From the NCBI GenBank assembly GCA_041651335.1, contig JBAZJL010000009.1:1-35171 (forward strand): a stretch of 35,171 nucleotides of DNA, read 5' to 3'. Of this stretch, positions 22,190-30,934 are shown one piece after another (positions within the stretch are counted from its first letter, which is position 1; each line of letters opens with the position of its first letter). The translations under genes and the position numbers were made by a program. The stretch comes from UBA6220 sp041651335. Lineage in GTDB: Bacteria > Patescibacteriota > Minisyncoccia > Minisyncoccales > Minisyncoccaceae. The notes beneath the pieces are model-generated. The model worked only from the letters and a program-made list of their open reading frames with translations, was not told where the DNA came from and searched no databases.

Positions 22190-22254
22190 TAGAAATGTCG
22201 CTTTGCGATGATTTATTTTGTAAATTGAAAACAGAATATTTGTTGAGGGAAAAA

Positions 22255-22737
22255 ATGATTACAGTCTATTCGATTAGTATTGCTCGGGCAGCTTCTGTTC
22301 TTAACACCAGCCAGAATGAAATTAGAAAAATGCTTGCTCTGGAAATTTTGAACAGAACAGTCAATTCTATTGGATTATATTCCGTGAGGATTGATTTGAG
22401 CCTGGAAAGAGAAATGAAGAAACGCAATTCGAAAACAACCATTGAAGAGCTCTATCGCGAATCAAGGAGGTCCTATCTTTCGGCGATCAAGATTTTTCCT
22501 TCTCTGCTTCAAAAGTCAGAGAATCCAATTTTAAAAAATCAGGAAAACCAAAAAATTGAACCTCAAGAAAGACGTTCCTCCCGGCCAAAACCAAGGGCTC
22601 AAAAAGAAATTCCTGAAATCAAGAAAAAACCTCTTTTTCATGGAAAAAAGAGGGAAATCATTCCAATCTTTCCGCAAAGCAAGGATCGAAAATTTTTGGA
22701 ACTTTATCTTGATTCCTTTTTTCCGGAAACCAGCTAG
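22255..22737 (+). CDS. hypothetical protein with N-terminal HTH-like segment
   Basis: ATG 22255 is chosen for its GAGG (22245-22248), 6 bases upstream, and the promoter at 22161. The 160-residue protein starts with an HTH-like stretch (YSISIARAASVLNTSQNEIR, then SIGLYSVRIDLS), similar in pattern to the domains of the gene at 21170. A helix follows (TIEELYRESRRSYLSAIKIF). The second half is very basic and Pro/Lys/Arg-rich (RRSSRPKPRAQKEIPEIKKK), ending FLELYLDSFFPETS. The basic region suggests nucleic-acid contact. No family recognised. Confidence 0.65.
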   Translation: MITVYSISIARAASVLNTSQNEIRKMLALEILNRTVNSIGLYSVRIDLSLEREMKKRNSKTTIEELYRESRRSYLSAIKIFPSLLQKSENPILKNQENQKIEPQERRSSRPKPRAQKEIPEIKKKPLFHGKKREIIPIFPQSKDRKFLELYLDSFFPETS

Positions 22738-22756
22738 AACTGGCCTGGAAATAAAA

Positions 22757-22780
22757 TATCCTCGTTTTTTAAACGGGGAT
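22757..22780. terminator. terminator-like hairpin, weak
   Basis: ATCCTCGTTT (22757-22766) pairs with AAACGGGGAT (22771-22780), one T-G pair, but no T run follows. It probably ends the preceding transcript. Confidence 0.4.
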
Positions 22781-22792
22781 TTAAATTATTAA

Positions 22793-22838
22793 TTGACATT
22801 TTCAGAATAAAATGATTAATTAATAATCAGCACCGAGG
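22793..22838 (+). promoter_or_regulatory. promoter, palindrome and ribosome-binding site of the 22845 gene
   Basis: A perfect TTGACA (22793-22798) is followed by AT-rich -10 candidates around 22815-22822. GATTA/TAATC (22814-22818 with 22824-22828) overlaps this region. GAGG (22835-22838) lies 6 bases before ATG 22845. Confidence 0.5.
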
Positions 22839-22844
22839 TACAAA

Positions 22845-23051
22845 ATGGAATTTGTCAAAATCATTAGAGGACCTACCTTAGAAGAATTACGAATTAATTC
22901 TTCTCGCAAAAGCCTGGAATTCACTGTGAAAACCAAAGACGGAGAAATTAAAAAAATCAAAGATTTGGTCGACATTTACGACAAAGGCAATGGAACCATA
23001 ATTATTTATGGCTTCACAAACTGGCGAGCAGAGTACAAGGAAAAGTTATAA
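22845..23051 (+). CDS. small hypothetical protein, 68 aa (SD-led orphan)
   Basis: A compact beta-rich sequence: MEFVKIIRGPTLEELRINSS, then KSLEFTVKTKDGEIKKIKDL and NGTIIIYGFTNWRAEYKEKL. No known family, signal peptide or membrane segment. The GAGG motif, own promoter and own terminator support a real gene. It closes the cluster of orphan genes between 20.6 and 23.1 kb. Confidence 0.65.
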   Translation: MEFVKIIRGPTLEELRINSSRKSLEFTVKTKDGEIKKIKDLVDIYDKGNGTIIIYGFTNWRAEYKEKL

Positions 23052-23073
23052 CCAAGGAAAAACCTTGGTTTTG
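23050..23073 (+). terminator. intrinsic terminator
   Basis: AACCAAGG (23050-23057) pairs with CCTTGGTT (23063-23070) around five A's, then TTG. It overlaps the stop of the 68-aa gene and faces the convergent PEGA gene. Confidence 0.75.
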
Positions 23074-23078
23074 CTATT

Positions 23079-24440
23079 TTAAGGGATTAATTTTAACGAA
23101 ACAAGAAGGTTTTTATTGGAAACAAGGTAAAGCTTTTTTTCTTGTTGATTAAACCAAACTTGAGAACAGGGATCAGTTGAAACAAAGAAAGAGTTTATCT
23201 TGTCGCGGTTATCCAGTTCGCTGATTATAGGCTTATTTTCCTCGTTTAAAAAAATAAAATGGTCTCCGCCCAGCCAAGTAAGAGCATTTATTTTTTTGTC
23301 TTTAAATAAAGAAATCAAAGATTCGGCCTTAACAAAGAATGGGCTTTGATATTCTTTTAAGAAAAACAGCCAAGCGTTATCAGAATTATAAAATATTATT
23401 TTATCAAAAAATTCCGTGTGTTTTATCTCTGTTTCTGAAGAAATTAGAGGCTTAAGAATTTTTGTTTCCGAATCCATTAAAAATAAATTTGTTTTATTTT
23501 CAATAATAAAAATTTTATCCCAATAAACAAATATTTGAAAATCAGTCTTTTCATTAAAGGGGTCGGAATATTTTGTAAGATATTCCGAATTGCTGGTAAT
23601 CAAGTTTTGGCGGATAATATTTCCTTTTTGTAAATAATAAAGGCTGTCTCCGTCTAGATAAAAATCATTAATTTCTTCTGGAGTAACGAGGGATTGTTTT
23701 TGCGCATCTAAAGATTGTTTGTATAATTTTTCTGTGACAGTAAAGTAAATCGTATTATTAGAATAAAATAAAATTTTATCTACATTTTCGTTTAGATTTT
23801 TTATTTCTGTTAAAGTTAATGTTTCTCTGTCTGTGGCTAAAGTATAGAATTTTATTTTCTTTGTTTTTACGTTAAGATTCTTAACAATTATTTTGCTTCC
23901 ATCAGGAGACATAATAATATCTTGGATTTCGCCAAGATTTTTTGCTACAAGGCCAAGAAGCAAGGTCTTTTTTTCAGATCCGTAGTAATATAATTGATTG
24001 GATTCATCAACAATAATTATTCTATCTTGGTTTGGAAAATTATAAATTTGAGAAATATTTTCTGCCAAAGAAGAAAGCTCTATTTTTTCTGGAAAAAGAA
24101 CGATATAGGCCTGGGTCACCATTTTTTCCTGAATTAAAAGATTTTTTTCCCAAGAAGAATATCCGGGTTTTTCTACTTTGATATTATGTTTAATGGGCAA
24201 AAGATTTTGAGTTAAAAAATCATAAGTTAAAATCTGTCCGGTGCGATTGCTAAATTTATTATCAATATAAACATTAGCCCCGGGAACAGAAGTTTTTAAA
24301 TAAATCCCTCCGGTTTCCAAAACTTTCCATTGTTTCCAATCAAAACGATAACCTTGAGAATAAAAAATAATCAAAGGCGTGATAGCAAGAAAAATTAATA
24401 ATAAAGCAAAGAAGAAAATAGTTCTTATTTTTTTGTTCAT
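23079..24440 (-). CDS. PEGA-domain membrane protein with propeller-like C-terminus
   Basis: The 453-residue protein has an N-terminal membrane anchor (IRTIFFFALLLIFLAITPLII, ~5-25). A PEGA domain follows at ~45-115 (GGIYLKTSVPGANVYIDNKF ... HNIKVEKPGYSSWEK), a beta module common in cell-surface proteins. Residues ~130-450 are repeated strands of the WD40/TolB-like type (IIMSPDGSKIIVKNL, DRIIIVDESNQLYYY, DSLYYLQKGNIIRQN), probably a propeller. It is predicted to face the outside. It is transcribed against its neighbours, from near 24.47 kb. A ligand is not evident. Confidence 0.8.
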   Translation of the reverse strand: MNKKIRTIFFFALLLIFLAITPLIIFYSQGYRFDWKQWKVLETGGIYLKTSVPGANVYIDNKFSNRTGQILTYDFLTQNLLPIKHNIKVEKPGYSSWEKNLLIQEKMVTQAYIVLFPEKIELSSLAENISQIYNFPNQDRIIIVDESNQLYYYGSEKKTLLLGLVAKNLGEIQDIIMSPDGSKIIVKNLNVKTKKIKFYTLATDRETLTLTEIKNLNENVDKILFYSNNTIYFTVTEKLYKQSLDAQKQSLVTPEEINDFYLDGDSLYYLQKGNIIRQNLITSNSEYLTKYSDPFNEKTDFQIFVYWDKIFIIENKTNLFLMDSETKILKPLISSETEIKHTEFFDKIIFYNSDNAWLFFLKEYQSPFFVKAESLISLFKDKKINALTWLGGDHFIFLNEENKPIISELDNRDKINSFFVSTDPCSQVWFNQQEKKLYLVSNKNLLVSLKLIP

Positions 24441-24540
24441 TTTTGAATATTTTTAAGTTTCCTGTATTTTAGCTTAAAAATAATTAAAAAACCAGATATG
24501 TTTTTTAAAAAAACTTCAATTTTTGAATTTTTGCTCGGGG

Positions 24541-24569
24541 TTGCCAAGTCGTGATTTATTGGCTAAAAT
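24541..24569 (+). promoter_or_regulatory. promoter of the mreB-murA-...-mreB operon
   Basis: TTGCCA (24541-24546), a 17-base spacer, TAAAAT (24564-24569). The leader before ATG 24599 is about 23 bases, AT-rich, without a Shine-Dalgarno sequence. Confidence 0.65.
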
Positions 24570-24598
24570 GAATTCACAAATAGTTTTTAAAAAAATAT

Positions 24599-25600
24599 AT
24601 GAAAATTGGAATAGATTTAGGAACAAAAAATTCATTGGTTTTTGTCACCGATAAAGGAGTAGTTTTAAACGAGCCCACGGTTGTGGCTGTTTCTTTGATA
24701 GATAACAAGGTTTTGGCCGTAGGAGCAGCAGCAAAAGAAATGATCGGACGAACCCCTGACAATATCAGAGTTTATCGTCCTCTTCGCGAAGGCGTTATCG
24801 CTGACTATCGAACTACTCAGGCGATTTTAAAACATTTTATCAATTCTGTTAATCGGGGATTATTTCGGTTTTTTAAACCAGAATTATTAATTGGCGTGCC
24901 AGCCGGGATTTCTTCTACAGAAAAAAGAGCAGTAATTGAATCTGGGATTTTGGCTGGAGCTAAGGATGTTTTTTTAGCTAACGAACCGATTCTTTCTGCA
25001 ATTGGCGCAGGAATACCGATTAATTCTTCTTCTGGTCATTTAATTGTTGATATTGGCGGGGGGACAACCGAAGTAGCAGTTATTTCTTTGGGGGGAATTG
25101 TTTATTCCCAGTCATTAAGGGTGGCTGGAGATAAGCTTGATATTGCAGTTTCCGAATTCATAAAAGAAAAATATAACTTGGCCATTGGAGAGCAGACAGC
25201 AGAAGATGTAAAAATAAAAATAGGCACTGCTTTGCCAGAAAAAGATCCAAAGCATATGGAAATCAGGGGTAGGGATTTAATTTTGGGATTACCTAAAACA
25301 ATTAAAGTAAGCTCTAATGAAATTTGCCTGGCGATTGCCGATCCATTAAAAGAAATAATTCAATGCATTAAAAATGTTTTAAGAGAAACTCCGCCAGAAT
25401 TATCAGCTGATATTATGGATAAAGGGATGGTTGTTGCCGGAGGCGGGGCTTGTTTGCGAAATATTGCTGCTTTAATTTCTCAATCTACGGGCGTGCCTTG
25501 TTTTATTGCCGACGATCCATTGATTTGTGTGGCCAAAGGAACAGGCGCAGTTTTAGATAATCTGGATATTTATAAAAAAAGCGTAATGACAAAAAAATAA
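24599..25600 (+). CDS. mreB: MreB-family actin-like protein, paralog 1
   Basis: The 333-residue protein has the actin/HSP70 ATPase fold: phosphate-1 GIDLGTKNSLVFV (~3-15), phosphate-2 IVDIGGGTTEVAV, adenosine motif VVAGGGACLRN. MreB filaments guide rod-shaped wall growth under the membrane. Compared with paralog 2 it starts directly with the fold (no amphipathic N-terminal helix) and has GTKNSLV instead of GTANCLV. It opens an operon with murA 13 bases downstream, linking shape to peptidoglycan precursor synthesis. A second mreB ends the same operon. It may be a specialised Mbl/MreBH-like form; that is inference. Confidence 0.93.
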   Translation: MKIGIDLGTKNSLVFVTDKGVVLNEPTVVAVSLIDNKVLAVGAAAKEMIGRTPDNIRVYRPLREGVIADYRTTQAILKHFINSVNRGLFRFFKPELLIGVPAGISSTEKRAVIESGILAGAKDVFLANEPILSAIGAGIPINSSSGHLIVDIGGGTTEVAVISLGGIVYSQSLRVAGDKLDIAVSEFIKEKYNLAIGEQTAEDVKIKIGTALPEKDPKHMEIRGRDLILGLPKTIKVSSNEICLAIADPLKEIIQCIKNVLRETPPELSADIMDKGMVVAGGGACLRNIAALISQSTGVPCFIADDPLICVAKGTGAVLDNLDIYKKSVMTKK

Positions 25601-25613
25601 TTATAATTATTTT

Positions 25614-26900
25614 ATGGCAGAAGAAAGTTTTGCAATAAACGGAGGAAAAAAATTAACTGGAGAAATTAGTGTGAGCGGAGCAAAAAACGCTGCTTTTCCT
25701 GTAATAATTTCAACCTTGTTGACCGAAGAAGATTGTATTATTGATAATGTGCCTGTGATTGAAGATGTGTGCCGGCTTTTAGAAATTTTTAAAAGTATGA
25801 ACGCTAAAGTGGAATGGGTTGGCAAAAAGAAAATAAAAATAAACACTAAAAATATCAATCCTTCGAAAATAGATTCTAAGCTGGTTTTACGTTTTCGAGG
25901 GTCAGTGCTTTTGTATGGCGCTCTTTTGGCGAGGTTTGGAAAAGCTAATCTTCCTCAGCCCGGAGGATGTATTATCGGCGCTCGTCCAATTGATACCCAC
26001 TTAGATGCTTTTTCGCAAATGGGAGTGAAAATAAAAAAAACTAAAAAAGGATTTCTTTTAATCGCTCCAGAAAAATTAAAAGACAATATGGTAATAATGG
26101 ATGAGCTTTCAGTAACAGCCACAGCTAACGTTATGCTTTTTTCCGGACTATTAAATGAAGAAGTAACTATGAAAGTGGCTGATGGAGACTATCAAAATCA
26201 AGAGCTATCTAAGGTTTTAAAAAAAATGGGCGTGAAGATTTTGGGAGCAGGCCACCACACTATTAAAATTAAAGGAACAAAAAAACTAAAAGGGTTTCAT
26301 CATTTTTTAATGTATGATCCGATTGAAGCTGGAACATTTATTATTATGGCCCTGGCCACTAAAAGTGAAATTTTAGTCAGAAATATAGAATATCCTTTTT
26401 TGGAATTTGTTTTAAAGAAGCTGGAAGATTGTGGAGCAAAATTTGAAATAATAAAAAAGAAAAATAAAAATTTGGTTGATGTCCGAGTTTTGGTTTCAAA
26501 AGATATTAAAATCAGAAAAATGCAAAGCTTGCCTTATCCTGGGTTTCCATCTGATTTACTTTCGGTTTTAGGGGTTTTGGCCACGCAAACCAAGGGGGTT
26601 ACCTTGATTCATGATCCGCTTTACGAAGGAAGATTAAAATATATGGAAGGTTTGACCAAAATGGGCGCGGATGTATTTTTTTCCGATCCGCATCGGGCAA
26701 CTATTAACGGTATTACCAGATTGTATGGCGCTGATCTTGGATCGTTTGATTTGCGAGGCGGAGCAGCTTTGATTATTGCTGGATTGATTGCGAAAGGCCA
26801 AACCATTATCCGTAATATTTATCAAGTTGATCGGGGTTATGAAAAATTAGAAGAAAGATTACAGGACTTAGGAGCAGACATTAAAAGAATAAAAAATTAA
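25614..26900 (+). CDS. murA: UDP-N-acetylglucosamine 1-carboxyvinyltransferase
   Basis: Transfers enolpyruvate from PEP to UDP-GlcNAc, the first committed step of peptidoglycan synthesis, in the cytoplasm. The 428-residue protein has SGAKNAAFPVIISTLL (~21-36, substrate-binding lysine), the loop with catalytic C119 in QPGGCIIGARPIDTHL, and the second repeat with YPGFPSDLL and LRGGAALIIAGLIA. The cysteine is retained, so fosfomycin sensitivity of the usual type would be expected from the family. Normal length. It is packed 13 bases after mreB and 1 base before holB. Confidence 0.97.
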   Translation: MAEESFAINGGKKLTGEISVSGAKNAAFPVIISTLLTEEDCIIDNVPVIEDVCRLLEIFKSMNAKVEWVGKKKIKINTKNINPSKIDSKLVLRFRGSVLLYGALLARFGKANLPQPGGCIIGARPIDTHLDAFSQMGVKIKKTKKGFLLIAPEKLKDNMVIMDELSVTATANVMLFSGLLNEEVTMKVADGDYQNQELSKVLKKMGVKILGAGHHTIKIKGTKKLKGFHHFLMYDPIEAGTFIIMALATKSEILVRNIEYPFLEFVLKKLEDCGAKFEIIKKKNKNLVDVRVLVSKDIKIRKMQSLPYPGFPSDLLSVLGVLATQTKGVTLIHDPLYEGRLKYMEGLTKMGADVFFSDPHRATINGITRLYGADLGSFDLRGGAALIIAGLIAKGQTIIRNIYQVDRGYEKLEERLQDLGADIKRIKN

Positions 26901-26901
26901 A

Positions 26902-27846
26902 ATGAAAGTTATCGGCCATGATCAGCAGAAAAAATTTTTAAGCGCCCTAGTAAAATCTGGAAATATTCCGCATGCTTTAATTTTTTCTGGACCGGAAAAA
27001 ATAGGGAAAAAAACTATTGCCTTAGAGTTTGTTAAATCAATTTTTTGCCAGAATAAAAATTTAACCAATAATATTTGTGATAATTGCTATCCCTGCCGAG
27101 CAATCAACGATTTAGTTTTTCCAGATTTAGCTTATATTACCTCGGAAGAAGATGGGAAAGAAATAAAAATAGACCAGATTTGGAATTTAACCGAAAAACT
27201 TTCTTTAAAATCTTATGACAATTATTATAAAATAGGAATAATCGACCAGGCCCATTTAATGAATTTATATGCCCAGAATGCACTTTTAAAAACATTGGAA
27301 GAGCCGAAAGGGAAAACTGTTCTTATTTTAATTACCGCCCATCCAGAGATGTTGCTTCCAACTATTCGTTCACGAGCGCAAAATTTGAAATTTGGCGCTG
27401 TGGCTAAACAAGATATTGAAAAATATTTGATTTCCTTGGGTGCTTCGGAAGAAACAGCCAAAGAAATAACTATTTTAAGTTTTGGCCAAATCGGGCGAGC
27501 AATTGATTTTTATCAGAATCCAGAACTAAAAAAAGAATTTTTGAAAAATTTAGACGAAATTGAAGCCCTTTGTTGCGCAGAATTTAGCGATCGGTTTAAT
27601 TACGCGAAAAAAATTGTTGACGATGCTGAAACCACTGAAGCCTTGATGCAAAAAATGGAAATTTGGGAAAGATTTTTCCGCCGGGAAATGCTTATTAAAA
27701 TATTTAGTAAGAAAAGTAAATTTCCCGCCCGGTCTGTAACTGATTTAAAAAATATTGTGAAGAGTATAGAAAAATTAAAATATTTAATTAGCGCTACAAA
27801 CGTAAACAAAAGATTGGCCCTAGAAAACTTTTTATTGAATTTGTAA
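26902..27846 (+). CDS. holB: DNA polymerase III delta' subunit (clamp-loader ATPase)
   Basis: The 314-residue protein has the clamp-loader start VIGHDQQKKFLSALVKSGNI, Walker A-like GPEKIGKKT (~30-38), a four-Cys zinc-module region (C49, C59, C62, C65), ALLKTLEEPKGKTVLILIT and the sensor region TIRSRAQNLKF. It is related to both delta' and gamma/tau; the small size and position favour delta'. It opens the sliding clamp with the other clamp-loader subunits. It lies between murA and aspS in the same operon. Confidence 0.88.
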   Translation: MKVIGHDQQKKFLSALVKSGNIPHALIFSGPEKIGKKTIALEFVKSIFCQNKNLTNNICDNCYPCRAINDLVFPDLAYITSEEDGKEIKIDQIWNLTEKLSLKSYDNYYKIGIIDQAHLMNLYAQNALLKTLEEPKGKTVLILITAHPEMLLPTIRSRAQNLKFGAVAKQDIEKYLISLGASEETAKEITILSFGQIGRAIDFYQNPELKKEFLKNLDEIEALCCAEFSDRFNYAKKIVDDAETTEALMQKMEIWERFFRREMLIKIFSKKSKFPARSVTDLKNIVKSIEKLKYLISATNVNKRLALENFLLNL

Positions 27847-27852
27847 AATATT

Positions 27853-29208
27853 ATGAAAAATAGAATTTTAATTAAAGACTTAAAAAATTATATTAGTAAA
27901 GAAGTGATTGTCGCCGGAGCAGTTGATTTAAGGCGTGATCATGGAAAACTGATTTTTATTGACCTTCGCGATCATACGGGAATTGTTCAAATGGTGGTTA
28001 ACAAAAAAAATGAAGCTGTTTATAATCTTTTGGATCCAGCCAAACCAGAATGGAATTTGAAAATAAAAGCCCTAGTTAAAAGTCGCAGCGAACAAACAAT
28101 TAATCCAAATATTTTAAACGGAGATTTAGAAATAGAAGCTTTGGATGCGGAAATATTGGGCCAAGCTAGTGAGCTTCCTTTTGAAAAACAAACAGCAGAA
28201 ATCAGCCTGGAAACATATCTTGATTATTTGCCCTTTACCTTAAGAACGGAAAAAGCGAAAGCGATTTTTAGAATTCAGGCGCAGATTGCAAAATCATTTC
28301 GAGAATTTTTAAATCAAGAAGGTTTTTTAGAAATTCAAGCTCCAAAAATTATTGGTGAAGATGCGGAAGGAGGAGCAAATTCTTTTTCTTTGGAATATTT
28401 TGGTCATTTGGCGCATCTAGCCCAAAGTCCTCAATTTTATAAGCAAATTATGGTGGGGGTATTTGAGCGTGTTTTTGCAATTGGCAATGTTTATCGGGCC
28501 GAACCTCATAGTACCACCAGGCACATTAATGAATATACTAGCTTAGATTTAGAAATAGGATTTATTGAAGATCATTTAGAATTAATGGAATTGGAAACAA
28601 AATTGTTGATTAAAATTATGAAAGATTTACAAGAAAACAATACTTCGGATTTTGCTTTATTAAACGCTTCTCTTCCGATTGTTTCCGAAAAAATTCCTTT
28701 TTTGAAATTACGCGAGGCTCAAGAATTAATTAAAAAAGAAACCGGAGAAGATTGCACCAATGAACCGGATCTTGAACCAGCCCATGAACGTTGGCTTTGT
28801 GAATACGCAAAAAAAAATCTGGATAGCGAATTTATTTTTATTACCCATTATCCTTTAAGTAAAAGACCGATGTATACTTATGAAGATGAAAACGACCCAG
28901 GAATGACAAAAAGTTTTGATTTGCTTTTTCGGGGAATTGAAATTACTACGGGGGGGCAGCGAGTGCACGATTATGATAAATTAATCACAGCGATTAAAAA
29001 TAAAAATCTTGATCCAGAAAAATTTTCTTATTATTTGCAGGCTTTTAAATATGGAATGCCTCCTCATGGTGGCCTAGCAATTGGACTAGAAAGGATTACG
29101 GCCAAGCTTGTTAATGCGGAAAACATCAGAGAAGCCACTTTGTTTCCAAGAGACTTGCACCGCATTGATAATTTATTAAGCAAAGAAAAAAAAGAAAATA
29201 ATAAATAA
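27853..29208 (+). CDS. aspS: aspartate--tRNA ligase, archaeal/eukaryotic-type
   Basis: The 451-residue protein has the N-terminal OB fold (VIVAGAVDLRRDHGKLIFID) and class II core: FLNQEGFLEIQAPKI, AHLAQSPQFYKQIMVG, VYRAEPHSTTRHINEYTSLD, GGQRVHDYDKL, GGLAIGLERI. It lacks the large GAD insertion that makes bacterial AspRS ~590 residues. Length and motifs fit the archaeal type, often non-discriminating (Asp-tRNA-Asn for a GatCAB route). Whether this one is non-discriminating cannot be decided here. It is 6 bases after holB. Confidence 0.93.
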   Translation: MKNRILIKDLKNYISKEVIVAGAVDLRRDHGKLIFIDLRDHTGIVQMVVNKKNEAVYNLLDPAKPEWNLKIKALVKSRSEQTINPNILNGDLEIEALDAEILGQASELPFEKQTAEISLETYLDYLPFTLRTEKAKAIFRIQAQIAKSFREFLNQEGFLEIQAPKIIGEDAEGGANSFSLEYFGHLAHLAQSPQFYKQIMVGVFERVFAIGNVYRAEPHSTTRHINEYTSLDLEIGFIEDHLELMELETKLLIKIMKDLQENNTSDFALLNASLPIVSEKIPFLKLREAQELIKKETGEDCTNEPDLEPAHERWLCEYAKKNLDSEFIFITHYPLSKRPMYTYEDENDPGMTKSFDLLFRGIEITTGGQRVHDYDKLITAIKNKNLDPEKFSYYLQAFKYGMPPHGGLAIGLERITAKLVNAENIREATLFPRDLHRIDNLLSKEKKENNK

Positions 29209-29242
29209 AAAATAATAATCAAATAATTAATAATATAAAAAT

Positions 29243-29800
29243 ATGCTTTACGAGGATATTATTAAAAACATTGAACCAGAATTAGAAAAAACAGTTGATT
29301 TTGTTCAAAAAAAAATGGCCTCTGTTAGAACCGGACGAGCGACTCCAGCCTTAATCGAAGATATAAAAGCAGATTGTTTTGGGGAAATGATGCCCATTAA
29401 GCAATTAGCAGCCATTTCTATTCTTTCTGCTAAGCAATTAATGATTCAGCCTTGGGACAGATCTTATATCGAAGCTATTGAAAAAGCAGTAATGCGAGAA
29501 GCTTCTGGGTTTTCTCCAATCACAGAAGGCGGAAATATTATTATCAATATTCCGCCAATGTCCGAAGAATTAAGAAAAGAGTTGATAAAAGTTATTATTC
29601 AAACCGAAGAATCAGCCAAGAAAACTATACGAAAGTTTCGAGATGAAGCTTGGTCGGAAATTCAAGACAAAACCAGAGAGGGGTTAATTAGAGAAGATGA
29701 TAAATTTCGAGCCAAAGACAAGCTTCAAGAATCAGTGGATAAATATAATAAAAAAATAGACGAATACATTGAAAGGAAAAAATCAGAAGTTCAATCTTAA
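29243..29800 (+). CDS. frr: ribosome recycling factor
   Basis: The 185-residue protein has normal family length: helical start MLYEDIIKNIEPELEKTVDF, VRTGRATPALIEDIK, IQPWDRSYIEAIEKAV, then the long C-terminal helices EELRKELIKVIIQTEESAKK and KLQESVDKYNKKIDEYIERK. With EF-G it splits post-termination ribosomes. It starts 34 bases after aspS and ends 3 bases before rseP. Confidence 0.97.
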   Translation: MLYEDIIKNIEPELEKTVDFVQKKMASVRTGRATPALIEDIKADCFGEMMPIKQLAAISILSAKQLMIQPWDRSYIEAIEKAVMREASGFSPITEGGNIIINIPPMSEELRKELIKVIIQTEESAKKTIRKFRDEAWSEIQDKTREGLIREDDKFRAKDKLQESVDKYNKKIDEYIERKKSEVQS

Positions 29801-29803
29801 TTT

Positions 29804-30934
29804 ATGATAATTTTTGACATTTTAATTTTTATATTGGTTTTAAGCATAGTTGTTTTTGTTCACGAGTTTGGGCATTTTTTGGGTGCCAAGCTCACCAAAG
29901 TAAAAGTAGAAGAATTTGGGATTGGTTTTCCCCCGAAAATTTGGAAAAGAAAAATAGGAGAAACAGAATATTTTTTGGGAGCCTTGCCTTTTGGCGGATA
30001 TAATAAAATTTATGGAATGGATGAAAATGACCCGGAAAAAGATAAAGCCCCTTATGCTTATGAAAATAAAAATTATTGGGCTAAAGCCTTAATTTGTTTG
30101 GGAGGAGTAATAATGAATATAATTTTTGCCGCATTTTTATTTTATTTTTTGATAATTGGTTCAGGATTTAAAATGTCGCAAAATATGATTTTGGAAAATT
30201 ATCATTTTCCTTTGGGGACCCAAACAAACCACCCAATTATTATTAATGTGGTTAAAGATTCTTTAGCGGAAAAATCAGGAATAAAATCAGGAGATATTGT
30301 TTTAAGCGCTAACAACCAATCAATCAATAGTATTGATGAATTTGTTAATTTACTTGATCAAGAAAAAAATAAAATTACGCTATCTTTAATTGATCATCAG
30401 ACGAATGAAAAAAGAACAGCGGAAATAGCACCTGTTTTAGAAGGTTCAAGCCGGGGAATTGTCGGAGTAGCTTTGGGCGAAATGTCTTATTTGGAATATA
30501 AAACTTTTTGGGATAAGGTTTTTTGCGGGTTTAGCCATTCTTATAATTTTGTTCATTATTCTGTGGTGGCGATTGGATCTTTAATCGGCCAGTCTATTGA
30601 TCAAAAAACAATGGATCCCTTGGCTCAATCTATGAGCGGGCCGGTTGGAATTTTTGCCATCACTAAAGTAGTTAGCCAGCAGGGCCTAGTGCCGTTGATA
30701 AACTTAATTGCCTTGCTTTCTGTGGCTCTTGGCGTGAGCAACTTAATTCCCATCCCAGCAATGGATGGAGCAAAAACAATTTTTTTAGGTCTAGAAGCAA
30801 TTAACAAAAAAGTTTTTAACAAAGAATTACAAATGAAAATTGAATTTTTTGGAATGATGGTTTTGATTGCTTTAGCCGTGGTAATTACTTTTAAAGACTT
30901 TTTTCAATTTAAAGATATAATTTTTAAATTATGA
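29804..30934 (+). CDS. rseP: RIP-type site-2 zinc metalloprotease (RseP/MmpA-like)
   Basis: The 376-residue membrane protease cuts substrates within the membrane. The zinc site HEFGH is at residues 20-24 in the first membrane helix. The second ligand is D321 in NLIPIPAMDG. A PDZ domain lies between (~145-215: VVKDSLAEKSGIKSGDIVLS). Membrane segments are seen at the start, at ~100-120 and at the end. In other bacteria such enzymes act on anti-sigma factors or signal-peptide remnants; the substrate here is unknown. Its stop overlaps the proS start by 4 bases (ATGA), suggesting translational coupling. Confidence 0.94.
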   Translation: MIIFDILIFILVLSIVVFVHEFGHFLGAKLTKVKVEEFGIGFPPKIWKRKIGETEYFLGALPFGGYNKIYGMDENDPEKDKAPYAYENKNYWAKALICLGGVIMNIIFAAFLFYFLIIGSGFKMSQNMILENYHFPLGTQTNHPIIINVVKDSLAEKSGIKSGDIVLSANNQSINSIDEFVNLLDQEKNKITLSLIDHQTNEKRTAEIAPVLEGSSRGIVGVALGEMSYLEYKTFWDKVFCGFSHSYNFVHYSVVAIGSLIGQSIDQKTMDPLAQSMSGPVGIFAITKVVSQQGLVPLINLIALLSVALGVSNLIPIPAMDGAKTIFLGLEAINKKVFNKELQMKIEFFGMMVLIALAVVITFKDFFQFKDIIFKL

